A stretch of DNA of 64,000 nucleotides from Sphingopyxis sp. (GCA_002733865.1 NVXM01000009.1:62001-126000); one strand, 5' to 3'. Shown: positions 44,864-54,250, numbered from the stretch's first letter. A program made the numbers and translations. Notes: generated by a model not told the origin, from the letters alone.

Positions 44864-46213
44864 CTAATCCGGCTGATAACCACTAAACTGGCGTGCCATA
44901 TCGGCAGCGTAGTTATCTGTCATGCCGGATATAAAATCGAGCGCCCGCATGTAAGATTCATACAATGTCCAATCAGGCTGCGGCGCTGAACGCCCCATTA
45001 AATCGAGAATGCGTTTATTACGATAGGTCGCTTTACCTGTGGTCACACACTCGCGAATGGCCGATAAAAAGTTTTCCAGTAAAACCGATAACGTGGCGTA
45101 CGACCCCACTTCAATTGCCAATTTACGACTGTCGTTAAAAATACGTTCACGCGCCATACGTTTCGCACCCGCCACCAGCGCTTTCACCTCAGGGCGGCAA
45201 TAATCAATAATGCTGCCTTTTAAACGCCCTGCTAACAATGCGTCCTGCTCGCGAATAAACGCTGAGGCGACGGAGCTGACCATCGCTTCCATTGCCTGCC
45301 CTCGCAGCATCTGCAAGCGACGACGATCATTGTCTGCTTTTTCGAGGTCTACGATCACTTGTTCCCAACGCTCAGCAAATAACGGCTGAAGTAATTGCTC
45401 CACTTCGCTGTAACGCAACAAGCCAAGTTCAATACCGTCCTCTAAATCAATCAAGCCATAACAAATGTCATCGGCAGCTTCGAGTAAGTACACCAAAGGG
45501 TGACGACACCAAGCGTCTTTCCCGGTGGGTAACAAACCAAGTGTGCTTGCCACTTCTTTTAAAATCGGCAGCTCTGTCGCAAAACAACCGAACTTAGAGC
45601 GCTCTTTACGCTGCACATAATCGACCGTCCATGGGTATTTAAGAAAGGCTCCTAAGGTACCGTATGTTAACCGCATGCCACCTTCAAAGCGGTGATATTC
45701 CACCTGAGTAACTATACGAAAACCTTGTGCATTGCCTTCAAAGGTTTGCAAGTCTGCAATCTCATCTTGGTTCATGCCTTCAAGAAAATTGGCGTTATCA
45801 GGGTTAACAAAAAAGTGACGTATGGCATCTTCGCCGGTATGGCCGTACGGTGGGTTTCCAATATCGTGCGCTAAACACGCGGCTTGCACCATCGCCCCGA
45901 TATCACTGGCATCGACGTGCTCAGGCAAGGCTTTACCCAACATCTGCCCGACTCGAATGCCTAACGAGCGCCCAACACACCCCACTTCTAAACTGTGAGT
46001 AAGGCGAGTATGCACGTGATCATTTTCAGACAAGGGATGTACTTGAGTTTTTCTATCCAGACGTCGAAACGCTGAGGAGAAAATAATGCGGTCATAATCT
46101 TTATGAAAAGCCGTACGCCCGCTTTCTAACGCCAAGCTGCCTTGTGGCTCACCGAAACGTACTGGTGACAATAAACGATCCCATTGCATTTTTGCCGGTT
46201 GCTGCGACGACAT
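44864..46213 (-). CDS. dgt: Deoxyguanosinetriphosphate triphosphohydrolase
   Basis: 449 residues. HD-domain enzyme that hydrolyses dNTPs to deoxynucleoside and triphosphate. Metal-binding His73 in TRLTHSLEVGCVGRSLG and the HD pair H116-D117 in LAHDIGNPPYGHTG; FEGNAQGFRIVTQ and YLLEAADDICYGLIDLEDG complete the pattern. It is the dGTPase type 1 length class. The stop codon TAG is part of the MITE's CTAA target duplication, so the insertion just missed the coding region. Confidence 0.94.
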   Translation of the reverse strand: MSSQQPAKMQWDRLLSPVRFGEPQGSLALESGRTAFHKDYDRIIFSSAFRRLDRKTQVHPLSENDHVHTRLTHSLEVGCVGRSLGIRVGQMLGKALPEHVDASDIGAMVQAACLAHDIGNPPYGHTGEDAIRHFFVNPDNANFLEGMNQDEIADLQTFEGNAQGFRIVTQVEYHRFEGGMRLTYGTLGAFLKYPWTVDYVQRKERSKFGCFATELPILKEVASTLGLLPTGKDAWCRHPLVYLLEAADDICYGLIDLEDGIELGLLRYSEVEQLLQPLFAERWEQVIVDLEKADNDRRRLQMLRGQAMEAMVSSVASAFIREQDALLAGRLKGSIIDYCRPEVKALVAGAKRMARERIFNDSRKLAIEVGSYATLSVLLENFLSAIRECVTTGKATYRNKRILDLMGRSAPQPDWTLYESYMRALDFISGMTDNYAADMARQFSGYQPD

Positions 46214-46330
46214 GACGATACCCTTAACAATTTGCCAACAGTATAAACGGACACTTGATCACTGTCCTTAGCGAACCTTGTTCTATTACCCGCACGGACT
46301 AGCATTAAAGCTTCATTAGAGGATGTTTTC

Positions 46331-48655
46331 ATGTTGAACCGTTACTTCAACCTTATTCTGCGCCGCCCTTACAGGGTGTTATTGCTCGTCGTCATGGTTG
46401 TAATAACCCTCGGTGCTGGTGTTCATAAACTCTCTTTCACCAGTGATTTTCGTACCTATTTCAGCTCGGAGAATCCTCAGTTACAAGCCTTTGAGGCGAT
46501 GGAAAAACGATTTTCTCGGCAAGATAACCTCTTCTTTTTAGTTTCAGGAAATAGCCAACATCTATTCACACAAAAAGGCTTAACCTTAGTTGAAACGCTG
46601 ACAGAAAAAAGCTGGCAACTACCGTATGTGCAACGTGTCGATTCATTACAAAATTTTCAATACACCGAGGTTGAGGGTGATGAATTAATTATTGATGATC
46701 TATATCGTAGCGATGAATTAACAGCAGATATGTCAGCATTAAAGCATCGCGCGTTAACTCACGCTGACATTCAATTAAAATTATTGTCTCCCGACGCGAA
46801 TGTCACCGGTATTAGCCTGACGTTGCACCTACCTGAAGGCAGTACCTCCGCAGCATCACTGGAAGCCGTGGAAGCTGCCCGCACTATGTTGCAGCCACTA
46901 CGTGCTGATTTTCCAGAATTTATGATTGAGCTCGGCGGTTCAGCGACCTCCAACGTCACAATGGGCGAAGCTATTGGCCAAGATATTCGTTCATTATTAT
47001 TAATTTCGTACGCTGTAATGCTGGTTATCATGTTGTTCATGTTGCGCACCGTATCCGGTGTGATATTGGTCAGCGCTCTGATTGGTATGTCGGTATTGAT
47101 TACCATGGGACTGTACGGCTGGATGGGCTATACCCTCACCCCACCAACCGGCTTTGTGCCTACTGCCATTATGACCATAGCGGTTGCAGACACCGTGCAT
47201 ATTTTAGTGTCATATTACTTTTTCCTACGGCAAGGCGAAGAGCGCAACCAAGCGTTATTAAGCAGTTTAAAAATCAATTTTTCTCCCGTATTTATTACCA
47301 GCATTACGACCATGGTTGGCGTATTAGCGTTAAATACCAGCGACTCTCCTCCCTATCGTGACATGGGCAATATGATTGCTATTGGTGTAATGGTTGCCTG
47401 GGCGCTGACCATCACATTTTTACCCGCGATTTTAGCCTTACTTCCCGCACCGGCCCAACATAGAGACAAAGGCCAGCATTTATGGGTTGATCAGTTAGCG
47501 GATAAGGTCATTCATCACCATAAATTATTATTTGTTGTCATGCTAAGCATTGTCGCTGGCTGCGCGACACTGGCAAATAAAAATATAATTACTGAGCGCT
47601 GGCATGAATTTTTTGATGAATCATTCGAGGTACGTAAAACGATTGATCATATTGATGAATCATTACAAGGGCTGCATGTACTGTTTTTTGTCGCCGATTC
47701 AGAACAAAGTGATGGCATTAACCAAGTTGAGTTTCTCACTCAACTGGATGAGTTTTCCTCTTGGTTGCGAGCTCAAGAAGGCGTCGTCCATGTAACGTCT
47801 CTCGCGGATACGTTAAAGAGACTCAACCAAAATTTGCATGAAGATGATCCGGCTTGGTATCAAATTCCAGAAAGCGCCGAGGCCGCTGCTCAATATTTAT
47901 TATTGTACGAACTGTCATTACCCACGGGGTTGGGTCTAGAAACCACCATGACGAGCGACCGCAGCGCTACTCGTTTGCAGGCCAGCTTACGCCGAACGGA
48001 TTCTGCCAGCATTCGAGCACTAGAAACTCAAGCCGCAGCATGGGCAAAGGCGAATACACCGTTACTGAATATCACTGAAACCACCGGCTTGGATGTGGTC
48101 TTCGCGAATCTGACACACCGTAATGTCAGTGCTATGTTAGAAGGCACCGGATTAGCCTTAGTCGTCATATCACTATTAATGGTTGGGGCGTTGCGGTCAT
48201 TTAAATTAGGCTTAATCAGTATGGTGCCCAACGTCTTTCCTGCACTGATGGCGTATGGGTTGTGGGGCGTATTAAGCGGCCATATTGATACCGCGACCTC
48301 GGTCGTCGCGTGTTTATCCTTAGGTATTGTGGTCGATGATACGGTGCATTTTTTAAGTAAATACAATCACGCACGAACGGCACTCAATAAAAATGTAGAG
48401 GATGCAATTCGCTACGCTTTCCATACCGTAGGTGTTGCTTTGCTCATCACCTCATCTATTTTAGTCGGTGGCTTTATGGTCATGGAGTTTTCACACTTTA
48501 ATCCAAGCCGAGCCATGGGGCTTCTGCTGGCGCTCACCATTGCCACCGCACTCATTATTGATTTTTTACTGCTACCGCCTTTGCTGCTACTGACTGATCG
48601 TCGCCGACAACAACCCGCTGTCAGCAAGACCGTCGAAAATAAACTGCACGGCTAA
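46331..48655 (+). CDS. RND-superfamily exporter (MMPL/HAE3 type)
   Basis: 774 residues. Two repeats of helix, loop and helix bundle; DFRTYFSSENPQLQAFEAME opens the first loop and the bundles carry TAIMTIAVADTVHILVSYYF and VVACLSLGIVVDDTVHFLSK, whose Asp residues mark the proton-relay positions. Same class as the gene at 13009 but only distantly similar. Its start is 117 bp from dgt and faces away. The 3' end overlaps marC by 69 bp in antiparallel fashion. Confidence 0.91.
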   Translation: MLNRYFNLILRRPYRVLLLVVMVVITLGAGVHKLSFTSDFRTYFSSENPQLQAFEAMEKRFSRQDNLFFLVSGNSQHLFTQKGLTLVETLTEKSWQLPYVQRVDSLQNFQYTEVEGDELIIDDLYRSDELTADMSALKHRALTHADIQLKLLSPDANVTGISLTLHLPEGSTSAASLEAVEAARTMLQPLRADFPEFMIELGGSATSNVTMGEAIGQDIRSLLLISYAVMLVIMLFMLRTVSGVILVSALIGMSVLITMGLYGWMGYTLTPPTGFVPTAIMTIAVADTVHILVSYYFFLRQGEERNQALLSSLKINFSPVFITSITTMVGVLALNTSDSPPYRDMGNMIAIGVMVAWALTITFLPAILALLPAPAQHRDKGQHLWVDQLADKVIHHHKLLFVVMLSIVAGCATLANKNIITERWHEFFDESFEVRKTIDHIDESLQGLHVLFFVADSEQSDGINQVEFLTQLDEFSSWLRAQEGVVHVTSLADTLKRLNQNLHEDDPAWYQIPESAEAAAQYLLLYELSLPTGLGLETTMTSDRSATRLQASLRRTDSASIRALETQAAAWAKANTPLLNITETTGLDVVFANLTHRNVSAMLEGTGLALVVISLLMVGALRSFKLGLISMVPNVFPALMAYGLWGVLSGHIDTATSVVACLSLGIVVDDTVHFLSKYNHARTALNKNVEDAIRYAFHTVGVALLITSSILVGGFMVMEFSHFNPSRAMGLLLALTIATALIIDFLLLPPLLLLTDRRRQQPAVSKTVENKLHG

Positions 48656-49228
48656 GGCACACAGCAAAACGCCCATGACCCGCATAATAACTTGCATCCC
48701 AGTGACGCCTAACAAGCGCGTAATTGGGGTCGCGGCGAACAAGCAAATTAGAGTCAGTGCCATAATCAATAATACGCAAACGATGACAGTGAGCTGCTCA
48801 GGCAAACCTTGAGCATGTGCCATCATCAACATCACGGCACCCATGCTCCCCGGCCCAGCAATTAAAGGCAGAGCCATTGGAAAGACAGATACATCGGCTC
48901 GATCTTTAGCTTCTTCATCCTCATCGGTTGTTGTTGTACTGGCACCCGAGCTACGTGCAAATACCATCTCAATACCAATTAACAACAAGATAATGCCACC
49001 TGCGGTGCGCAGTGATGCCATCGTGATTCCTAGAGCAGTCAGTAAAATCTCACCCAAAATGGCAAAAACAAGTAAGACTATGGTCGCAATCACCACAGCA
49101 CGTATCGCAGTGCGCTTTCGCTCTGGTGCGCTTTGTTTGGCGGTGAGCGCGGCAAAGATAGCCGATATATCGATCGGACTTACCGTCGCAAACAGCGTAG
49201 CCAGCGTCACCGCTGCAATCTCTCCCAT
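48587..49228 (-). CDS. MarC-family membrane protein
   Basis: 213 residues from ATG 49228, with GGGAGG 4 nt upstream; the frame extends to 49306 but those residues are unlikely. Six helices, MarC-typical (AAVTLATLFATVSPIDISAI opening with conserved Pro; LILLLIGIEMVFA; PLIAGPGSMGAVM). MarC proteins are not antibiotic-resistance factors despite the name, and their role is unknown. Its 3' end overlaps the MMPL exporter gene convergently. Confidence 0.9.
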   Translation of the reverse strand: MGEIAAVTLATLFATVSPIDISAIFAALTAKQSAPERKRTAIRAVVIATIVLLVFAILGEILLTALGITMASLRTAGGIILLLIGIEMVFARSSGASTTTTDEDEEAKDRADVSVFPMALPLIAGPGSMGAVMLMMAHAQGLPEQLTVIVCVLLIMALTLICLFAATPITRLLGVTGMQVIMRVMGVLLCALAVQFIFDGLADSGLLSATISQ

Positions 49229-49411
49229 AAATCCTCCCTCATCATTGTCTGTGGTGACTCTAGCATTGTGGCGATTTTCAAGCCAACTCACGCACAAAAA
49301 CTCCAATTTTATAGCGCAAAATCCGGTTTCTCAGCCCTGCGAATACAGTGCATTACTACCAATGTCTAGCTATTCGACAGCCTCTGGGCCAGCTAGCTTG
49401 GTGGAGTACAT

Positions 49412-49450
49412 ATAAAAAGTACCGATAAAAAGTACTAATAAAAACGAGGA
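49412..49450 (+). repeat. Three 13-bp tandem repeats ending in a ribosome site
   Basis: ATAAAAAGTACCG, ATAAAAAGTACTA and ATAAAAACGAGGA: two near-identical 13-bp units and a third whose end CGAGGA is the Shine-Dalgarno of the symporter small subunit at 49458. Confidence 0.7.
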
Positions 49451-49457
49451 GTGGGTT

Positions 49458-49727
49458 ATGGCTTTCCGGTCTGATGAAGATAAAAAAGCGTACTGGCGCA
49501 GAAATCTGAACTTAATGTTCACACTACTGGCCGTTTGGGCTGTGGTGTCTTACGGCTTTGGTATTCTGCTTCGCCCTATGCTGGATGCAATTCCAGTGGG
49601 TGGTGTGGGTCTTGGCTTCTGGTTCGCGCAACAGGGATCTATTTATGTATTCCTGCTGATCGTGATTATTTACGCCCGAAAAATGCGTGAACTCGATAAA
49701 GAGTTCGGCGTTGATGACGACGAATAA
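49458..49727 (+). CDS. DUF4212 symporter small subunit
   Basis: 89 residues, two membrane helices (LNLMFTLLAVWAVVSYGF and IYVFLLIVIIYARKM) with conserved YWRRNLNLM at the start and Asp/Glu-rich C-terminus. This is the small partner always found next to VC_2705-type sodium:solute symporters. It is separated from the large subunit by 14 bp. Ribosome site GAGGAG. Confidence 0.93.
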   Translation: MAFRSDEDKKAYWRRNLNLMFTLLAVWAVVSYGFGILLRPMLDAIPVGGVGLGFWFAQQGSIYVFLLIVIIYARKMRELDKEFGVDDDE

Positions 49728-49741
49728 CTGAGGAGCGCATT

Positions 49742-51517
49742 ATGGATCTACAAACATTAACCTACATCGTGGTAGGGCTAACCTTCTCACTCTACATTGG
49801 TATCGCCATCTGGGCGCGTGCCGGAACCACAGGCGAGTACTACGCAGCGGGTCGTGGGGTTCACCCTGTTGCGAACGGTATGGCAACCGCAGCCGATTGG
49901 ATGTCAGCGGCATCCTTCATCGGCATGGCCGGTCTGATTGCCTTTAAAGGCTATGACGCTTCCATCTTCTTGATGGGCTGGACAGGCGGTTACGTGCTAC
50001 TGGCACTCTGCTTGGCACCGTACCTACGTAAATTCGGTAAATTTACCGTGCCTGACTTTATTGGTGATCGATACTACTCACGTACGGCACGTATTGTGGC
50101 GGTTATCTGTTTGATCGTGGCATCTTTGACGTACGTGATTGGCCAAATGAAAGGCATCGGGGTGGCTTTCTCTCGCTTCCTTGATGTTGAATATGCGACG
50201 GGCTTGTACGCCGGTATGGCCATTGTATTCTTCTACGCCGTTCTCGGTGGTATGAAAGGGGTAACTTACACTCAGATCGCTCAGTACTGCGTACTGATTT
50301 TTGCCTATACCGTGCCTGCTGTATTTATCTCCTTGAACCTCACCGACAACCCGATTCCGCAACTTGGGCTATTAAGTGATACCGCTGACGGTACGCCACT
50401 CCTAGTTAAACTTGATCAAACCTTGGTGGACTTAGGGTTTGCCGAATACACGGCGCAAAAAGGCGGCACCTTTAATATGATCATGTACACATTATCCTTG
50501 ATGATGGGTACTGCTGGTCTGCCACACGTGATTATCCGCTTCTTTACGGTACCAAACGTAGCAGACGCTCGTTCATCTGCCGGTTGGGCTTTGTTCTTCA
50601 TCGCGATTCTATACACCACAGCACCTGCTGTTGGTTCAATGGCTCGCTTGAACTTAACCAATACTATCCAGCATGGTGAAGTCGGCGCACCTGACGGCAA
50701 CCTTGCCTACGCAGAACGCCCGGAGTGGTTCAAAAACTGGGAAGGCACTGGCTTATTGCAGTTTGAAGATAAAAACGGTGATGGTCGTATTCAGTACTAC
50801 GATGACACCAACCCTGATTTTGCACCTAAAGCTGAATCCTTCGGTTGGAAAGGCAACGAGATGGTGAAAGTCGACCGTGACATCATGGTACTGGCTAACC
50901 CTGAAATAGCTAATCTTCCAAACTGGGTGATTGCATTAGTGGCCGCCGGTGGCTTAGCCGCCGCGCTCTCCACCGCTGCTGGTTTGTTACTCGCTATGTC
51001 GACGGCAATCTCACACGACTTGTTGAAACGAACCTTTATGCCGAATATCAGTGAGAAAAACGAACTCATGTCAGCCCGAATCGCCATGGCCGGTGCCATT
51101 GTGGTGGCAGGTTACTTAGGCTTAAATCCACCAGGATTTGCCGCTCAAGTTGTTGCCCTCGCCTTCGGCTTAGCGGCGTCCTCCATCTTCCCGGCGTTGA
51201 TGATGGGTATTTTCAGTACCCGCATTAATAACACAGGGGCTGTAGCCGGTATGTTGGTGGGCCTGACAAGTACCTTGGTGTACATCTTCACCTACAAAGG
51301 CTGGTTCTTTGTGTCTGGCACCAACATGCTAGCAAACACACCTGACCAGTGGTTCCTAGGTATTGCACCAGAAGCCTTTGGTGCCTTAGGTGCCATGCTT
51401 AACTTTGCAGTTGCCTTTGCGGTATCTAGCATGACTAAGCCGGTACCAGAAGACATTCGTGAAATGGTAGAAAGCATCCGCGTACCGAAAGGTGCCGCTG
51501 ATGCGCAAGATCATTGA
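49742..51517 (+). CDS. Sodium:solute symporter, VC_2705 type (acetate-like)
   Basis: 591 residues, SSS family. Features: YYAAGRGVHPVANGMATAAD (first helices), DWMSAASFIGMAG, IGDRYYSRTARIVA, and the conserved PHVIIRFFTV and AAALSTAAGLLLAMSTAISH. An EF-hand-like segment DKNGDGRIQYYDD near residue 345 is typical of this subfamily. It most likely imports acetate or another short carboxylate with sodium; that follows from the family and from the CrbS kinase further along. An intrinsic terminator lies 50 bp downstream. Confidence 0.93.
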   Translation: MDLQTLTYIVVGLTFSLYIGIAIWARAGTTGEYYAAGRGVHPVANGMATAADWMSAASFIGMAGLIAFKGYDASIFLMGWTGGYVLLALCLAPYLRKFGKFTVPDFIGDRYYSRTARIVAVICLIVASLTYVIGQMKGIGVAFSRFLDVEYATGLYAGMAIVFFYAVLGGMKGVTYTQIAQYCVLIFAYTVPAVFISLNLTDNPIPQLGLLSDTADGTPLLVKLDQTLVDLGFAEYTAQKGGTFNMIMYTLSLMMGTAGLPHVIIRFFTVPNVADARSSAGWALFFIAILYTTAPAVGSMARLNLTNTIQHGEVGAPDGNLAYAERPEWFKNWEGTGLLQFEDKNGDGRIQYYDDTNPDFAPKAESFGWKGNEMVKVDRDIMVLANPEIANLPNWVIALVAAGGLAAALSTAAGLLLAMSTAISHDLLKRTFMPNISEKNELMSARIAMAGAIVVAGYLGLNPPGFAAQVVALAFGLAASSIFPALMMGIFSTRINNTGAVAGMLVGLTSTLVYIFTYKGWFFVSGTNMLANTPDQWFLGIAPEAFGALGAMLNFAVAFAVSSMTKPVPEDIREMVESIRVPKGAADAQDH

Positions 51518-51567
51518 TCTTTCTACTCATGAATAAGCGCCCTGCTATTTAGGGCGTGAATCATAGA

Positions 51568-51590
51568 AACCCGCTTCGGCGGGTTTTTTT
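51568..51590 (+). terminator. Terminator of the symporter operon
   Basis: AACCCGC, TTCG loop, GCGGGTT and a run of seven T, an ideal Rho-independent terminator 51 bp after the stop. Confidence 0.93.
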
Positions 51591-51670
51591 ATGACTAAAG
51601 AATACGCAGAACACGTTAATATCAGCGAAAATTTTAACGCCTAAGAATATATCAAGCAGAAGAGAGAGAT

Positions 51671-51889
51671 ATGAGGGATAGCCTAAAACTAAAAGCCATA
51701 GAGGTCTGTAACGCTAAAATAGAGAAAAAAGGATCTAACGTTGGGTTGTCATTTTATGCGTTTTTTGCCAATAAAAATGATGATCCCGAGGCCTTAATGG
51801 AGGTTGCTGAGTGGTGGATTATGACGCATAAATTAGATCATTTTGAGAAAGCGGTGAAGATCAAGAAGATGATCGAAGGAATACCATAA
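51671..51889 (+). CDS. DUF6500-like small protein
   Basis: 72 residues, no signal. Distinctive GLSFYAFFANKNDDPEALME and EWWIMTHKLDHFEKA with conserved Trp and His; I recall these as the DUF6500 pattern. Ribosome site AGAGAG. It is the first gene of the block that splits the acetate module. Function is unknown. Confidence 0.75.
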   Translation: MRDSLKLKAIEVCNAKIEKKGSNVGLSFYAFFANKNDDPEALMEVAEWWIMTHKLDHFEKAVKIKKMIEGIP

Positions 51890-52008
51890 ATTCATCTCTT
51901 AATCTTCATCGACTACTAAACATAAAGCGCTGAACGAAGCTTATATTAAGTAATAATCCCCTCGACGAGATTGAGTAATTCAATCTAAAAACAGCTCAAA
52001 TGCTCAGC

Positions 52009-52887
52009 TTAATTTTGATCCAAAAACTCATTAATCACATCGACGCTGCTGCCTTTAAAAAACAATAATGGCGACATGGTGCCTATCAAGGTGGTGTGGC
52101 TGGTGCCTTTTATATCTATCTGCTCTACTGATTTTCCCGCATCACGCAACTTTTTTGCAAAGGTGATGGTATGTCGATGCGTATCAATTAAGTCGTCATC
52201 CTCGGGAGCGAGCAGTAGAACGGGAATATCAGACTGCTCAATAAATTCAATTGGATTCGAGCTTTCAGGGTAATCAGGAAAAAAGAACACAGGTTTAACA
52301 TCTTCGAGCGCGATAGGATAAAGATCATAGGGGCCCGCTAACCCGACCCAATTTTTAAGCACATCCAAACGCTCTAACCCTTCACTCTTCAGCCAACGAG
52401 CATCTAGAGCTAACATAGCAACGTTGTACGCCCCGGCACTGTGCCCCATCAGGGTAAGTTTTTCTTCTGGCTGCCATTGAGCTAGCTCATCAGAACGAAC
52501 GAGTTCTGAGAACTTTCGGACGGCTCCGGCACTGTCCTGTAAAAATTCAGGGTAACGAACCTCAGGGTATAAACGATAATCGGCCACACCAACCACATAC
52601 CCCTCACTGGCCAAGCGTCGACCGACAAAGCGGTAATCTGCTCGCGAACCACTGTTCCAGCTCCCACCGTAAAAAAAGAGGATAGTCGGTGTATTACCCG
52701 CTTCCGTTTTTCGTCGTTCATCTAATGGTGGAAGGTAGAGATCCAGCTGTTGGCGTTCTAAAGTTCCGTATGCAATATCACGACGCTCTTCAACATCATG
52801 TACTCGAGAAATACCATTGACGATGCCTAACGGGGAACAGGCGCTAACGACGGACACAATAGGAATCCAAACAAGCTTTTTCAACAT
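52009..52887 (-). CDS. Alpha/beta hydrolase lipoprotein
   Basis: 292 residues. MLKKLVWIPIVSVVSACSP has lipobox VSAC, so it is membrane-anchored and acts in the periplasm or outer membrane. Oxyanion motif FFYGGSWNSGSRADYRFVG, nucleophile GHSAGAYNVAML and His in GTSHTTL place it with carboxylesterase/BD-FAE-like enzymes. Residue after Cys is Ser, favouring outer membrane. Substrate unknown. Confidence 0.88.
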   Translation of the reverse strand: MLKKLVWIPIVSVVSACSPLGIVNGISRVHDVEERRDIAYGTLERQQLDLYLPPLDERRKTEAGNTPTILFFYGGSWNSGSRADYRFVGRRLASEGYVVGVADYRLYPEVRYPEFLQDSAGAVRKFSELVRSDELAQWQPEEKLTLMGHSAGAYNVAMLALDARWLKSEGLERLDVLKNWVGLAGPYDLYPIALEDVKPVFFFPDYPESSNPIEFIEQSDIPVLLLAPEDDDLIDTHRHTITFAKKLRDAGKSVEQIDIKGTSHTTLIGTMSPLLFFKGSSVDVINEFLDQN

Positions 52888-52964
52888 GGTGAAGCTGACC
52901 TAGGAATGAATAATAAAACGCCGTGATCGCAATAGGGACAATCAATCAGTAGCAGGTTAGAACA

Positions 52965-52985
52965 CAAAAAGCAGCCGAAGCTGCT
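52965..52985 (-). terminator. Terminator of tpx
   Basis: AGCAGC-CGAA-GCTGCT stem with a tight tetraloop, followed on the minus strand by a T-run (AAAAA at 52966), 20 bp after the tpx stop. Confidence 0.82.
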
Positions 52986-53005
52986 CTTTGCGTACGACGA
53001 TGAAG

Positions 53006-53500
53006 TCAAAGAACGTTTAACGCGGCTTCGTAGTTTGGTTCATCGGCGGTTTCTGCTACTTGCTCGCTATGAAGCACGGTTCCATCGGTGTCAATTACCA
53101 CGACTGATCGTGAAAGCAATTTAGTCAACGGCCCTTGTACAAAGTCGACTCCGTATTCAGTACCAAAAGATGAACGGAAAGTTGAGCCGACCTGTACGTT
53201 GTCGATACCTTCGGCACCACAAAAACGATTTAATGCAAACGGCAGATCAGCGGAGACACACACCACTTCTACGTTATCCAGAGACGCCGCTTTTTGGTTA
53301 AAAGTGCGTACTGAGGTTGCGCATGTTGGTGTATCAATTGAGGGGAAGATGTTCAGAACGATGCGTTTTCCTGCCAAGCTCTCCAACGTCAAGTCGCTCA
53401 AATCAGAAGTTGTTAAAGTGAACGCTGGCGCTTTTGTACCTGGGTGCGGTAGCTCACCAATCGTGTTAAACGGGTTGCCTTGAAGTGTCACTGTAGCCAT
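53006..53500 (-). CDS. tpx: Thiol peroxidase
   Basis: 164 residues, the family norm. Tpx reduces alkyl and lipid peroxides using thioredoxin. Peroxidatic Cys60 in TPTCATSVRTFN and resolving Cys94 in RFCGAEGI, spaced as in E. coli (61 and 95). VLNIFPSIDTP precedes them. A clean terminator follows. It stands alone as a single-gene unit. Confidence 0.96.
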   Translation of the reverse strand: MATVTLQGNPFNTIGELPHPGTKAPAFTLTTSDLSDLTLESLAGKRIVLNIFPSIDTPTCATSVRTFNQKAASLDNVEVVCVSADLPFALNRFCGAEGIDNVQVGSTFRSSFGTEYGVDFVQGPLTKLLSRSVVVIDTDGTVLHSEQVAETADEPNYEAALNVL

Positions 53501-53685
53501 GGTGTGTCCTCACTGTACGTTGAAATTTTGCACTGCTGCCAGTGCATGAGATTTACCTACTACTATGCAACGGAAGTTTGGCTCAATCAATATAACCGAG
53601 TAATTTTGTCAACTTTAAACACAGTGTTCTAATCTCAACGTCATTGAACTGCCCCATGGACGGTTTCTATTACTAGTAAGTATAG

Positions 53686-53705
53686 CCTCATCAAAGTTGA
53701 TGAGG
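53686..53705 (-). terminator. Hairpin after the haemoglobin gene
   Basis: CCTCATCA-AAGT-TGATGAGG, a perfect 8-bp stem with a 4-nt loop, starting 5 bp after the stop codon on the minus strand; no long T-run. Confidence 0.55.
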
Positions 53706-53709
53706 TGCC

Positions 53710-54135
53710 CTAACGGTGATAAATATCAGGCCGCATAGGAGCAAGAAGTTTAATCAGCCGGTTTTGCACGGCAAAGGGAATGTCATTTTTATCCATCGAA
53801 GCCTGAAGCAGCTCGACCGTACGATTAAACTGACCACTGGTAATGTGCATACCGGCGTGAACGTCTTTCATTGAGTCTCCGCTGTATTCACAAGGCCCAT
53901 GGCTCAGCATGCAAAACTGCTCTACCAATTTTTCTCTTAATCGCCCGATGTCGGAATCTTTGAAAAACGGATAAATTTCTTGATCAAAAGAAATCTCGGT
54001 CACAAAGCCATCAACAATAGCCTCAATACCCGCCTTGCCACCTAGATCCTGATAAAGGTCATCATCGTTTGCTTGAGGCGATAGCGACAGTCCAATCAAG
54101 GCGAAAAATACAACGAGATATTTTATTGGGTTCAT
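53710..54135 (-). CDS. Group 1 truncated haemoglobin, predicted exported
   Basis: 141 residues from ATG 54135, with GAAGGA 8 nt upstream; the longer frame to 54210 is rejected because the signal begins at MNPIKYLVVFFALIGLSLSP. After cleavage near residue 22, the globin opens DLYQDLGGKAGIEAIVDGFV and has the proximal haem His93 in DVHAGMHITSGQF. Most group 1 truncated globins are cytosolic, so export is unusual. They handle NO or oxygen; here the partner is unknown. The gene stands alone. Confidence 0.88.
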   Translation of the reverse strand: MNPIKYLVVFFALIGLSLSPQANDDDLYQDLGGKAGIEAIVDGFVTEISFDQEIYPFFKDSDIGRLREKLVEQFCMLSHGPCEYSGDSMKDVHAGMHITSGQFNRTVELLQASMDKNDIPFAVQNRLIKLLAPMRPDIYHR

Positions 54136-54250
54136 ATCCACTTCCTTCAAAATTATGGTATTAAACTGCGAATTTAAAGGCACAAAAATGTAAATTTCTA
54201 CGAATATCAATATTCGTGCCGTTATAGCTAAATCGTTCGATAGGACTTAT

